Below are positions 36,751 through 48,900 of a stretch of 64,000 nt of DNA, piece after piece (within the stretch, counting starts at the first letter, position 1; every line of letters starts with the position of its first letter). The stretch lies in contig NC_083569.1 in assembly GCF_027579695.1 (NCBI RefSeq), positions 73,625,649-73,689,648 on the forward strand, given 5' to 3'. Under the pieces are notes generated by a model, which saw nothing but the letters and a program-made list of their open reading frames with translations, searched no databases and was not told the DNA's origin. Both the position numbers and the translations under genes were made by a program. The stretch comes from Neoarius graeffei (lineage: Eukaryota > Chordata > Actinopteri > Siluriformes > Ariidae).

Positions 36751-36865
36751 TATTCTTCTTTTGAGAGTAAGATTTTATTTCTTTACGATTCTTGACTTGT
36801 CTGTGTTCAGAAATGATTGGGCTCTAACTGCAAAAGCAGTTTTGATTTTAAAATGTCTCTGAACA

Positions 36866-37821
36866 GTTCAAAACAGGCCCAAACCCTGATACTACTACAC
36901 CATGTTTCACAGATGGGATCAGGTTCTTATGCTGGAATGCAGTGTTTTCCTTTCTCCAAACATAACGCTTCTCATTTAAACCAAAAAGTTCTATTTTGGT
37001 CCTCCATACATAAAACATTTTTCCAATAGCCTTCTGGCTTGTCCACATGATCTTTAGCAAACTGCAGACGAGCAGCAGTGTTCTTTTTGGAGAGCAGTGG
37101 CTTTCTCCTTGCAACCCTGCCATGCACACCACTGTTGTTCAGTGTTCTCTTGATGATGGATTCATGAACATTAGCCAATGTGAGAGAGGCCTTCAGTTGC
37201 TTAGAGGTTACCCTGAGGTCCTTTTTGACCTCGCTGACTATTACACGCCTTGCTCTTGGAGTGATCTTTGTTGGTTGACCACTCCTGGGGAGGGTAACAA
37301 CGGCCTTGAATTTCATCCATTTGTACACAATCTGTCTGACTGTGGATTGGTGGAGTCCAAACTCTTTAGAGATGGTTTTGTAACCTTTTCCAGCCTGATG
37401 AGCATCAACAACGCTTTTCCTGAGGTCCTCAGAAATCTCCTTTGTTCGTGCCATGATACACTTCCACAAACATGTGTTGTGAAGATCAGACTTTGATAGA
37501 TCCCTGTTCTTTAAATAAAACAGGGTGCCCACTCACACCTGATTGTCATCCCATTGATTGAAAACACCTGACTCTAATTTCACCTTCAAATTAACTGCTA
37601 ATCCTAGAGGTTCACATACTTTTGCCACTCACAGATATGTAATATTGGATCATTTTCCCTAATAAATAAATGACCAAGTGTAATATTTTTGTCTCATTTG
37701 TTTAACTGGGTTCTCTTTATCTACTTTTAGGACTTGTGTGAAAATCTGATGTTGTTTTAGGTCAAATTTATGCAGAAATATAGAAAATTCTAAAAGGTTC
37801 ACAAACTTTCAAGCACCACTG
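36866..37821 (-). mobile_element. Tc1-like element, family 1 copy c, truncated
   Basis: The right end at 37821 is the family terminal sequence followed by TA. The left end stops inside the transposase at about the 'aaaacaggcccaaacc' position, so the 3' half is missing. The transposase frame starts at ATG 37454 (MARTKEISEDLRKS, HTH QSTVRQIVYKW) and runs open to about 36972. There is a break after YWKNVL, before the first catalytic Asp. Confidence 0.92.
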
Positions 37822-38159
37822 TATGTACCAACTGAAAATATAAACAGCAGTCACAATTTACACTCAACACAGCCTGTTTTTGAGGGAAAACGTCACTGTT
37901 TCCTGTGATGTTCATCAAGCTTTCACACCCACACTAAGTTACCCATCTGAATGAAAAATGCTTGTTGATTCTCCACTTGTTCTATCATTTGCAATTCATT
38001 TTAAAAGCAGTGAATGGCTAACCTTACCGAACTACAAGTGTTCACTAAGGTCATATGGTATATTATGATATTGAGTGAGTGTTGGCTGCCTTTTTTTATG
38101 CCATTACTTCATTTACTCACGTTGGTTTGCTTGTTATAGGTTCAGTACAGTGAGCTAGC
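37822..38159. other. No gene recognised
   Basis: AT-rich intergenic sequence between the Tc1 fragment and a LINE fragment. Confidence 0.6.
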
Positions 38160-38700
38160 TTAGACATCATAATGAGCAATATCCCAGGAAAAACTGCAAA
38201 GGATTCCCCATTGGGGGTCTATGACAACAGTTAACAGCAGAACCTTGACATGGCTTTGCTTTCTTAAGATAATATCAGCACCTCTTTTCTGTAGCCGATG
38301 CAGTCTTTCGAGACTAGTAGGATCTGCATTAGTCCACACTACATCACAATACTCGTATAGAGGCTGGACCAAAGATGTATACAACTGTCGACAAGTGTCC
38401 TCGTTCAGATGTTTTCTGATTCTACTCAGCAGACTTAGCCGACATGAAACCTTAGAAGCAACAGTGTCTATATGTGAATGCCAGTTCATAACAGAGTCAA
38501 ATGTCAAACCAAGGTATTTTATGGTGTCAGTGAAGTCCAGTATAGAAGCAACAAACGATAGAACCGGTTGAGTACATCTAGCAAGCCTCTGTCTACTGCC
38601 AAACAGCATTACTTTTGTCTTCTTGCAGTTGACTGTAAGTTCGTTGTCCTTGAACCATTCATTCAGACAATTTGATATGGTAACAGTACTGTACACAGTT
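38160..38700 (-). mobile_element. LINE fragment, reverse transcriptase C-terminal region
   Basis: The minus strand gives an open frame with LNEWFKDNELTVNCKKTKVM, IKYLGLTFDSVMNWHSHI and RQLYTSLVQPLYEYCDVVW. This is the thumb and tail region of a non-LTR reverse transcriptase (jockey/CR1/L2 group; exact clade open). Neither the catalytic YxDD box nor the endonuclease is present. Confidence 0.85.
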
Positions 38701-40045
38701 CTAAATTGTTGTCTAAGATTAATGGGAAAACATCAGTCATTGTGAGGAAGAGTACTCTCTGAATACAGGGTGAAGGAGGCTCTAGCAAAAGTGAAAAAAT
38801 GTGGGTTGACCTCTAATAGCCTACTGAGTAGCACCTGGGACACAATCCACAACTGCTTTGATGTTTATAAGAATCACTGACTGGTTTTGGAATTGGAGTA
38901 GTAGTTGTTGATTTGTTTATTATTTTTCTTAATTATTAGTATTCATGCCTCCATCCTGTACATGGCGGTAATGCACCAAGATTGCAAGCTGCCAGTAAAC
39001 CCAACAGAAGACGCACCTGCACACTCGCTAGACTGTTCCATTCTGTGTCCTCTGAATGATAGGAAGGAGTCTTGCCTAGCTTCTGAACGATCCGTCCTAC
39101 CAAGGTAATATCTTTGACATTGAGAAAAATCCCTTTTTGGACACACTGGATTAAACAGTACACTATTCAAAATGGAAAAATGCATTAAACATGCACACTG
39201 AGAAATGTTGGGTCCATGCTGCTGGGTAAATATTGGACCAACACAACGCTGGCTTATTTTACAACTCTGAAATGTATTCTGCATTTAACCCAGCAGGTTG
39301 GCCTAAAGATTTAACCCAAATGTTGGGTTACTTCAACAAGACCATTAAGTTAAATTTACATAATGGTTGGGGTTCTTATTTCAACCCAATAGTTTGGTTT
39401 ATTTTGACTGCAGTGCTGTGTTAAATTTACCTAATTAATGAGTTATTGGCTCCTTTTTCCCTCCTTAGTCATTAGGCTAATCGTTGTTGATTAATTGTGA
39501 TCAACAATAATTAAATTAATTTTATTATTTGGTCACTATTAAATGAAATGTGTGTAATCTGTATGTGTTCACACCCATACTGGATATTCTGGCCTGTGCC
39601 AAAATGCTCTAATGATCTGACCAAATTGTACAAGACACAAATTAGTGTACCAATTCCCTCTGCAAGTCATGCACTATCGACAACGGAACATTGCGATAAA
39701 ACAGTAACAGTATATTAAACAGAGAGAAAACATCTTGTGTTATACAGTTGATTATCATTGGCTCAAAGGTACCATTATACAAAACATAGATATAAAACAT
39801 CTATTATACAGTTGATTCAGTGGCTAAAAGATGCATTGTAAAAACTTGCTTTGATCAACAATTCTATGAAACGTTTTTAAAATTCAGATAAACTGGAGTG
39901 TTGGCCAAGGTCGTGTGAAAGGCTTTCTGGACACATGTCCTACGCTCACTGTTTACAAATTATTGTTTGATGCTTGGTTTGTACAGGCCTGGAGGGATGC
40001 ATGCAAGAGTTTAACTGCTGGGGAAATGGTTCCCTCCATTTCATA
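38701..40045. other. No gene recognised
   Basis: Mostly AT-rich. Between about 39195 and 39430 there are repeated 'aacccaa', 'ttgggtta' and 'cccagca' motifs in both orientations, which suggests an old MITE. The rest shows nothing supportable. Confidence 0.5.
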
Positions 40046-41649
40046 CAGTGGGGCAAAAAAGTATTTAGTCAGTCACCAATTGTTCAAGTTCTCCCACTTA
40101 AAAAGATGAGAGAGGCCTGTAATTTTCATCATAGGTATACCTCAACTATGAGAGACAGAATGAGAAAAAAAAATCCAGAAAATCACATTGTCTGATTTTT
40201 AAAGAATTTATTTGCAAATTATGGTGGAAAATAAATATTTGGTCAATAACAAAAGTTCATCTCAATACTTTGTTATATACCCTTTGTTGGCAATCACAGA
40301 GGTCAAACGTTTTCTGTAAGTCTTCACAAGGTTTTCACACACTGTTGCTGGTATTTTGGCCCATTCCTCCATGCAGATCTCCTCTAGAGCAGTGATGTTT
40401 TGGGGCTGTCGCTGGGCAACACGGACTTTCAACTCCCTCCAAAGATTTTCTATGGGGTTGAGATCTGGAGACTGGCTAGGCCACTCCAGGACCTTGAAAT
40501 GCTTCTTACGAAGCCACTCCTTCGTTGCCCGGGCGGTGTGTTTGGGATCATTGTCATGCTGAAAGACCCAGCCACATTTCATCTTCAATGCCCTTGCTGA
40601 TGGAAGGAGGTTTTCACTCAAAATCTCACGATACATGGCCCCATTCATTCTTTCCTTTACATGGATCAGTCATCCTGGTCCCTTTGCAGAAAAACAGCCC
40701 CAAAGCATGATGTTTCCACCCCCATGCTTCACAGTAGGTATGGTGTTCTTTGGATGCAACTCAGCATTCTTTCTCCTCCAAACACGACAAGTTGAGTTTT
40801 TACCAAAAAGTTCTATTTTGGTTTCATCTGACCATATGACATTCTCCCAATCCTCTTCTGGATCATCCAAATGCTCTCTAGCAAACTTCAGACGGGCCTG
40901 GACATGTACTGACTTAAGCAGGGGGACACGTCTGGCACTGCAGGATTTGAGTCCCTGGCGGCGTAGTGTGTTACTGATGGTAGCCTTTGTTACTTTGGTC
41001 CCAGCTCTCTGCAGGTCATTCACTTGGTCCCCCAGTGTGGTTCTGGGATTTTTGCTCACCGTTCTTGTGATCATTTTGACCCCACGGGGTGAAATCTTGC
41101 GTGGAGCCCCAGATCGAGGGAGATTATCAGTGGTCTTGTATGTCTTCCATTTTCTAATAATTGCTCCCACAGTTGATTTCTTCACACCAAGCTGCTTATC
41201 TATTGCAGATTCAGTCTTCCCAGCCTGGTGCAGGTCTACAATTTTGTTTCTGGTGTCCTTTGACAGCTCTTTGGTCTTGGCCATAGTGGAGTTTGGAGTG
41301 TGACTGTTTGAGGTTGTGGACAGGTGTCTTTTATACTGATAACGAGTTCAAACAGGTGCCATTAATACAGGTAACGAGTGGAGGACAGAGGAGCCTCTTA
41401 AAGAAGTTGTTACAGGTCTGTGAGAGCCAGAAATCTTGCTTGATTGTAGGTGACCAAATACTTATTTTACCAAGGAATTTACCAATTAATTCATTAAAAA
41501 TCCTACAATGTGATTTCCTGGATTCTTTCCCCCCATTCTGTCTCTCATAGTTGAAGTGTATGTATGATGAAAATTACAGGCCTCTCTCATCTTTTTAAGT
41601 GGGAGAACTTGCACAATTGGTGGCTGACTAAATACTTTTTGCCCCACTG
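40046..41649 (-). mobile_element. Tc1-like element, family 3, full length
   Basis: 1604 bp. The ends cagtggggcaaaaaagtatt and complement are bounded by TA at 40044-40045 and 41650-41651. Inside the inverted repeats a second inner pair (ttctcccacttaaaaagatg and complement) is seen. Confidence 0.95.
40262..41284 (-). pseudogene. Tc1 transposase with one in-frame stop
   Basis: The frame starts [20 protein letters not shown] and ends NKGYITKY, about 340 codons in a single frame, with a TGA between CFSAKGPG and [10 protein letters not shown] near 40667. The stop is probably a CGA to TGA change at a CpG. All catalytic motifs are present: [19 protein letters not shown] and [11 protein letters not shown]. 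This is the best-preserved transposase in the window in terms of catalytic residues. Confidence 0.9.
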
Positions 41650-41849
41650 TATATTGTATACTGCATCAACTCCCAGATGTGAAGACTGTGGGGAAGAAGA
41701 AACTGTAATGCTATACTATACTGTCAGAAATATAAGGCAGAAAGATGTTTGATTCAAAATCTCAAAGATAAAAATACGCTTTGATCTGATGGCTATTGGA
41801 CAAAAGAATAAACGATTAAATCCTATTTCAGTGTCTTAGAATAACGAAT

Positions 41850-42725
41850 TTAATTGCTCCATCCACTCCACACATTGACCCGGTACTGCAGTACTTCCGG
41901 GAATGTTGCACCTCCTTCATACAGTGGAAAAAGAGGAGAGATCTGTGTTTGGATGGTCTTTGAGCAGAACATCTGGATAGTTAATGCTGGATATTGGGAG
42001 TATTTTTAGCTTATCCAGCTGTAGGCCAGGTCGGATGAGCTTATGTGATCATGTGTCATCCGTCCACAATTTACAAAAATTGCAACTCCTCCAACAGGGT
42101 TGATCGGATTGTGATCAAACTCGCAATGTTCCCCGGGTGGGTGTGCATAAAAGTTGTCAAGATGGTGGCACCACCTGTCATGTTTACAATTTTATGGGTG
42201 TCTGAAATTTTTGGGTGACTCGCCACGTTAAGAAGAAGAAGAAACGTTAAACACTAAACGCTACTCTTCGTAAACTGCTGGGACATTTTCACTGACACTC
42301 ACCCAGAAGACTCTAAAAATGTATACCAACAAGAGTTGTTCACCAGGTGGTGCCACTTGCCATGGATGAGGCAACAGAGGGGTCACGTGCAATTTCACGA
42401 AAATTGCTACGCCTCCTACAGGATTGATCGGATTTCAAACTTGTACACAACAGTGACCAGTATATGCTCCAGCCTCATTGAGGCTATTTTTTATATTAAA
42501 GAGCTTATGTTGTTGAGCTGTCATCAGTTTCCTTTGATTTATGTTTGTTGTATGTAGTGATTAAGTAAAACCGCCACCATATTTTACATGAACAAGTGGT
42601 GGGTTTTTATTTCATGTCATTGTTTAATATGTTGTTGAGAGAACCGAGTGAAGGATCAGGCTCTCTGTCCTGTGGAGAAACACTTCCCTTCTCCTGGATT
42701 CACTGTTGAACTTTTAAATTGAAAA
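41850..42725. repeat. Dispersed repeat, further copies at 59920-60290 and 63370-63460
   Basis: 'ctgcagtacttccgggaatg', 'gtagtgattaagtaaaaccg', 'gtggtgggtttttat' and 'ctgtggagaaacacttccct' recur in the same order at 59950-60290, and the last block again near 63420. The middle part (42040-42440) is related to the 'aaaattgcaactcctcc' repeats. The class is unknown. Confidence 0.6.
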
Positions 42726-42740
42726 CCATGAACATGCAAG

Positions 42741-44339
42741 GGCGGCATGGTGGAGTGGTTAGCGCTGTCGCCTCACAGCAAGAAGGTCTGGGTTCGAGCC
42801 CCATGGCTGGCGAGGGCCTTTCTGTGCGGAGTTTGCATGTTCTCCCCGTGTCCGTGTGGGTTTCTGCCGGGTGCTCCGGTTTCCCCCACAGTCCAAAGAC
42901 ATGCAGGTTAGGTTAACTGGTGACTCTAAATTGACCGTAGGTGTGAATGTGAGTGTGAATGGTTGTCTGTGTCTATGTGTCAGCCCTGTGATGACCTGGC
43001 GACTTGTCCAGGGTGTACCCCACTGTAACGGTTCACTAGGCGTGGGTGGAGCACAGAGGATGGCAGGACAGAGATCAGGTTTGCAAAAGGCTTTATTGCC
43101 ACACTTTTCAGTGAACAATTCTATATTGGCTAGACACACACACACACAGCCCGCATCTAGTCCGGAGATGGGCCCCTCTGCTCTTGCTCTCCCTCCTTAA
43201 GTAGGGCGCAGTCACTGGGAAGACACACAAACACAGGTTAATTGCCGTCAGGTGTAGTGATTCTGCCACTTACCTTCCCTGACTCCGCCCTCCTGTCACA
43301 GACCGGCACTTGACCACGCCCCCACTGCCACATACCCCCACCGCCCGACTCAGGCTGGGCGGCCGTCCGGCCTGCAGCCGACTCCCCCCCCCCCCCTTGA
43401 CGGGAGAGGAAGTCCGCCATGACCATCTGCGCCCCCGGCCTGTGGACTACCTTAAAATTGAAGGGTTGGAGTGCCAGATACCAACGGGTGATCCACGTGT
43501 TGGCATCCTTCATGTGGTGGAGCCGCTGGAGGGGCGCGTGGTCCGAACAGAGGGTGAAAGGGCGCCCCAGCAGATAGTAGCGGAGGGCGAGGACCGCCCA
43601 CTTGATCGCCAGACACTCTTTCTCGATAGTACTGTAGCGCCCCTCACGCACTGACAGCTTCCTGCTAATGTACAGGACAGGGCGGTCCTCCCCCTCCACC
43701 TCCTGGGACAAAACCGCCCCCAGCCCTCTGTCCGATGCATCGGTCTGCAACATAAAAGGGAGAGAAAAGTCAGGGGAGTGTAATAGTGGCCCCCCACACA
43801 GTGCAGCCTTTACCTCAGAGAAAGCCCGCTGGCATTGCTCCGTCCACTGGACCGGATCTGGTGCCCCCTTTTTAGTGAGATCAGTCAGCGGGCTGGTGAC
43901 GTCCGAATAATTAGGTATAAACCTACGATAGTAGCCAGCCAGTCCTCCGGCCGCGGGCCCGTCTCCCCTCACCGTTACCAAGATGGGTCCGCAGGACGAC
44001 CCCGAGGCTTTCATCACACTATTCGAACAATTCTATATTGGCTAGACACACACACACAGCCCGCATCTAGTCCGGAGATGGGCCCCTCTGTTCTCGCTCT
44101 CCCTCCTTAAGTAGGGCGCGGTCACTGGGAAGACACACAAACACAGGTTAATTGCCGTCAGGTGTAGTGATTCTGCCACTTACCTTCCCTGACTCCGCCC
44201 TCCTGTCACAGACCGGCGCTTGACCACGCCCCCGCTGCCACACCCGCCTTTCGCCCGTAGTCAGCTGGGATAGGCTCCAGCTTGCCTGCGACCCTGTAGA
44301 ACAGGATAAAGAGGCTAGAGATAATGAGATGAGATGAGA
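42741..44339 (+). mobile_element. tRNA-derived SINE split by an LTR element
   Basis: The head and body (42741-43023) and the tail (44243-44339) are one SINE, interrupted by an LTR retrotransposon fossil. Outer target duplication: GAACATGCAA before and GAACATACAA after. Confidence 0.93.
43024..44242 (-). mobile_element. Ty3/Gypsy LTR retrotransposon fossil
   Basis: A 309-bp left LTR (43024-43332, starting TG and ending CA) and a partial second LTR (about 44025-44242) bracket about 0.7 kb of internal sequence. The minus strand of the internal part matches the reverse transcriptase/RNase H region of Ty3/Gypsy pol. It is a broken fossil with most of the internal region absent. The two LTRs are still very similar, so the insertion is fairly recent. 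The target duplication appears to be 5 bp (CCC[A/G]C). Confidence 0.88.
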
Positions 44340-44689
44340 TGAACATACAAACATGGCACTTATTTCACATAGAAGGCACAAATACAAAGGTTGAGCAAGA
44401 GGGGAGGGGTAAACAGAACAGGGGCTTGGCTCAAGTTAAATTAAAAATAGATAATAAAGAGAATAAATGAAGGGCTCGCTTATCTTTTACATATTGAAGA
44501 GATTTGTACAAGATCTTAAAGGTCATAGGCAATGGTCGGAGGTGAAACATAGAATATCAACTTAATTGTCTAGAAGAACGACCCAAAAAGCGAATTCAAT
44601 CTTCCTGGTGTCTAATTTTCACCCTAAAATTGAATAAAACGGTTAAAATATACTGTTTTGCCCAATTTCCGAAGGTTTGTTTACATCTC

Positions 44690-45730
44690 ACTTATGCACA
44701 CTTTCACCGCCAGGGGACAGTCGTCATGACGTCATTCAAGCCAAACAGACCGGGAGCAGTTCTGTGTTTACCTGCGAACTGAGCACACGTGTACGGACTT
44801 TGGTCGTGAGAGGTTGTGTAAAATGTCTGATAGCGATTTTGAAGCGGAAACTCTCCAAATTGAATATTGAGAGGTGAAACCATATATGTATGAACCTATG
44901 GCCGTTGCGAAGCAATCGGTGAATGTGGCTCACTGGTTTGACCGTGCAACCTCGGAATCGGACAGCGACTTGGCTGACTCTGATCACGATGACCCCAGAC
45001 CTCAGCAAGACTCGTGCCCAAACGATTTATCCTGGTAGTTATGATAAATTCTTACATTCGTCGTAATACTAAATAAGAGCCCTTTTGAAGAATGCTTAAA
45101 CCGCCCTCCCTAGTGGATATAGGTAACGATTACTTGATAGTGCGCCGGTAGGCCACATTAGCCTGCCATCCGCAGCATTATACTATTTATAGCCTACTCT
45201 AAGCGAGGAAATATCCCTTTGTCTCATTTCCACAATGATTGTACAGGATCCCTCAGGATTATTGACTTGTCAATTGCAAGCAAAAGTAAAAATGTTTACC
45301 TCCAAGCTTCTTTTTTTTGCTTGAGCGTTGCTTGTCCGTTTCTTCTTTGACTGCTTGATTTTGTTTCACGTGCACAATCCACTCTCTCCGCCTCATCTCC
45401 TCTTTCAGAAAAAGCCAACCCACTTGCTCTGCCTCTTCTCCTTTTCCGGAAAAAGCCAATCCTCTCGCTCCGCCTCTTCTCCTCTTCTGGAAAAAGCCAA
45501 TCCACTCTCTCTGCCTCTTCTCCTTTCTCAGAAAAAGGTAAAAACTTCTTCCTGAACTGGTCCCTTTGTTACAGTTCACTGCACAACAATAAGGCATGGG
45601 GTTTTTCTTTGGAAATTCCCGAACGCACGTCTGCACTCAAGCCAAACGGCAATGTAAGTAAACGGAAGCGGACTCAACTCAAGTGGTTTGTTTGGCTTAA
45701 ATGACGTCACGCACCGAGTGGTCACGAAAA
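44690..45730. mobile_element. Element with P2X7-C-terminal-like leader and THAP exon
   Basis: On +, 44824 onward gives MSDSDFEAETLQIEY, a stop, then EVKPYMYEP and an acidic stretch ESDSDLADSDHDD. This resembles fish repeat genes annotated as P2X7-like. On -, 45262-45597 is a THAP exon. 'tgacgtcattcaagccaaac' near 44730 is mirrored near 45690, which suggests a symmetric element of about 1 kb. ISL2EU or Kolobok affiliation is possible; the exact ends were not found. Confidence 0.5.
45262..45597 (-). pseudogene. THAP exon carrying an in-frame tandem repeat
   Basis: Begins MPYCCAVNCNKG, then SGRSFYLFLRKEKRQREWI, the THAP N-terminus with a C-x4-C-type pair and W. A unit of about 48 bp, encoding a peptide like EWIGFFQKRRRGGARG, is then repeated about four times (about 45380-45540) before the domain resumes with REWIVHVKQNQAVKEE. 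The expansion keeps the frame (48 = 16 codons) but breaks the fold. The closing C-x2-H is not reached. Confidence 0.7.
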
Positions 45731-45799
45731 TAGCCGAACAGAAATTCGCCGCGATCTGCGCTAACTTATTTTAATTATTACTTGTTAACAATACTTCTT

Positions 45800-45935
45800 G
45801 GGACCATAGCAGCAAAAAGGGCAGTAATGTGCAAACAATGTAACCAGATGTAAACAGTCAAGGAAACGGCAGCAAAAAAGGGCAGTAATATGCAAACAAA
45901 TGTAAACAGGTGTAAACAGTCAAGGACAGTTTACA
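45800..45935 (+). repeat. Tandem duplication of about 65 bp
   Basis: 'gcagcaaaaaagggcagtaa' followed by 'atgcaaacaa' and 'tgtaaacagtcaagga' occurs twice in a row. Confidence 0.85.
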
Positions 45936-45939
45936 GGGA

Positions 45940-46325
45940 GGTAGTCCATGGTTATAGACTCCTGTCAGCTGTTCAGGAGTTTGATGGCGGAGGGAAAGAA
46001 AGAGTTCTTTAGCCTGGCAGTCTTACATTTCACACTTCTGTACCTCCGGCCTGAGGGTAGAAGTGTGAACAGTCTGTGCTGGGGGCGGGTGGGGTCTTTG
46101 CGGATGGAGGCAGCTCTCCTGTGGACTCTGTGATGGAAGATGCTCTGCAGAGAGGGCAGTGGAGTTTTGGTGATCCTCTCGGCAGTCTTCACCACCCTCT
46201 GCAGGCGTTTGCGGTCCATAGCTGTAGCGCTGCCGTACCACACAGTGATGCAGGATGCTCTCAATCACGCAGCTGTAGAAGTTGCTGAAGATCTTGGGTG
46301 ACATACCAAACTTACTAAGGCTCTA
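45940..46325 (-). mobile_element. LINE 3' fragment, L2-like
   Basis: The minus-strand frame has CITVWYGSATAMDRKRLQRV, PSLQSIFHHR and LFTLLPSGRRYRSVKC, then FFPSAIKLLNS. This is the conserved C-terminal tail of L2/Rex-group reverse transcriptases in fish. It is heavily 5'-truncated. Confidence 0.85.
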
Positions 46326-46329
46326 AACA

Positions 46330-48480
46330 ATAAGCATCTTGGATTTTTCCAAAAGAACTGATAATTAGCAGTGAGTCTGTCCATTCCTGGAGATCATTTT
46401 GCAGCCATCTTCATGATAACTGCATCTAATTCCTCAATTTAAATTTCTGCTTCACAAGTCTCTAAATGAGTCCTCAATACATGGAATAACACTCCGGATT
46501 TTATCCAAGAAAATATCCGCTTCTCCTGAGGAATAATCCGAGGAGTATAATTTGGAGTAAAATTTGCACACTTCTTTTTCAATACTCCTTACATCTTTGC
46601 ATTTGACCCCATTTATCGTAAGACTTGTGATTGAGTTCCTCTGCTGTCTGCCTTTCTCAGAGTTACTGAAATATGAGGAATTATTTTCTCCTGCCTCAAT
46701 CCATTTTGCTTGTGATCTTATAAAAGCACCTTGGGCTCTCTGGAGATACAGATCATCTAACTTGGTTTGTAACTCAATTTTTTTTTAAAATCCCCTGACT
46801 GTTTAGTTCAATCTTGCTGCAAGTAATTTTTAGAGCAACTTGTTTTCATATTCTTTTTTTTATTGCTTGTTTGTTTATTGTAAATTCTCTAATTTTGTTT
46901 TGGTAAATTTCCATTTGCGCATATTACCTTCAATTGATTCATTGTTTTCAGTTTCTCTTATTTCTCAAACCTTATTGCAGTAATCTTCCTTATTTAACAA
47001 ATCTACATTAAATTTCCAATAACTTTTTATTTCTAAATTCTTTCTTTACTGATTCTAAAACAAGATCTATAAAGCAGTGATCGGACAAGGGTGCTTTGCA
47101 GATTTTGGATTGTGAAGTATACTTCAGAATATAATCGATCACCAACCAATTATCACTCAATTCTCCGCCATTAGGCTTAAACCACGAATAACTTTAACCC
47201 CTGGGTTAAGCCTTCTCCAAACATCAACTAAATTATGTCATAAAACTATCGACAGTGTCATTACACTGTAACCTTCCTAAGTGAGGAGGCCACCCGTCAA
47301 CCACTCATCTAGTGTCATATTCCAGTCTCCTCCTACTAAAATATAATCTATGGGATACAACATTTTAAGTTCGGCTATCACATTTGTAATGTTTTGCATT
47401 TTTTTTTGTTTTGGCCCTCGTTATTGTAACCATAAACATTTGTGATGATAAAAAAAATAAACTTTTATTTTTCAAAACCACTGTCAGCCAGTGCCCCTCA
47501 TCAGCATCAGCTCTGAGTTTTGATTTCTCCTGGGCATCTGTTAAAACATACAGCCACTCCTCCAGAACAATTCAACCCATGGCTGAAAAGAATCATATCT
47601 CTCCATTGATTGATTAGTCCAAAAAGCGGCATCAGCTTCAGAAGAATGAGTCTCTTGTAGAAACAATGAGATTCCTGCCCCTTACAAAATAAACGAAGAG
47701 CCTTTCTCTTTACAATGTCTTTGAAGCCCTTAACATTTAATGAACCAAATGTGATCAACATTTACCACGAATGGTAAAACAAAGAACTAAACAAAGCTCG
47801 TCAGTCCACTGAGTAACTAAATAATCTGTAATTTTCCATCCCCTTAAATTTTCCACTGTAGCTTATTCCTAAAGATGTGTGAGTTCACCTGATTTCCTCA
47901 ATCTGATTTCCATCAATATATTCATGAGGCCCTCGAAAGTAGGCCTGTTTACCTTCCTGCATAGCTTGCTCAATTTGGGACCAGAGCCTTTCTCTTTCTT
48001 CCCACTCTTCCCATGGAAGCACTTCAGCAAAGTGAAAGCCGGTTTTCTTGCAGACTGTTACATCTTTGTTCCGATGCCAAATCTCTTCTTTCACCCGCCT
48101 TTGGGCAAACAGAATGATGACTTGCCTGTTCTTATTGGCTACCTTTTCACCCAGCCTGTGCACAACGTCCGTGGCGTCCTCCATCTTAGCTTCCATATCT
48201 GGAGCAATCATGCCAAGAATCTGGATGATTTGTTCACTGATATCTTTATCTGGTTTCTCTTTCAACCCCTTGACCCATAGACATCACCTCATTCTGTATC
48301 TCTCTTGCTCTCTCACCCTTTCTTTGAGTTTGCAGTTTTCTTTGCAGAGTTGTTCGTTACATTTTTCCAGTTCTCTAACTTTTCAGTTTGCATTTTTCCA
48401 TCTCTTCCAAATTCAGTTGCACAGCCTTAGCCAAGTTAGCAAGCATGGCGCAGGTTTGTTTTGACTGCATACTTGGGTCG
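46330..48480 (-). mobile_element. L1/Tx1-like LINE fragment, ORF1 and start of ORF2
   Basis: The minus strand at 47885-48265 matches the L1 ORF1 protein (VVHRLGEKVANKNRQVIILF, YFRGPHEYIDG). At 47507-47761 it matches the start of ORF2 (MLITFGSLNVKGFKDIVKRK, ILFSHGLNCSGGVAVCFN), the AP-endonuclease domain. Further endonuclease remnants in broken frames continue to about 46400. The reverse transcriptase is absent. Many frame breaks mark it as old. Confidence 0.8.
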
Positions 48481-48489
48481 GCCAGCTGC

Positions 48490-48900
48490 TCATCTACACT
48501 GCAAATTTGAAAACACAAATTTAACTCCCTCAGAGTTGAAATTAACTCAGCCAGGGTTTATATGGGAACCATTGGTTTAGTGTTAATTTAACACTTTTGA
48601 AAGAGTTAACATTATTAACACTGACAGTGTTACCAAACAAACTCTTATGGTGTAAAAATACTGACACGGTAATGGATGAGTTAACATTAACACTGTGACG
48701 ATGTTAACTAACCAACTCTTAGTGTAAAATATTAACACCACAATGGATGACACTAGCTATCAGGTAACACTTAATGGTGGAAAATGTACACTTAAGTGTT
48801 TACTATACTACTGTTACAGAGTCCGCTGTCCTCTGGATTAACACTACTGGAGTTAAAAATGTAAAATCTGTTAGTGTAACACACCAACGGCCCATGTGCA
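48490..48900. repeat. AT-rich repeat with agtgttaa motifs
   Basis: 'agtgttaa', 'ttaacact' and 'gagttaac' recur in both orientations over about 400 bp, beginning 'cactgcaaatttgaaaacac'. Probably a degenerate MITE; no clear ends. Confidence 0.5.
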
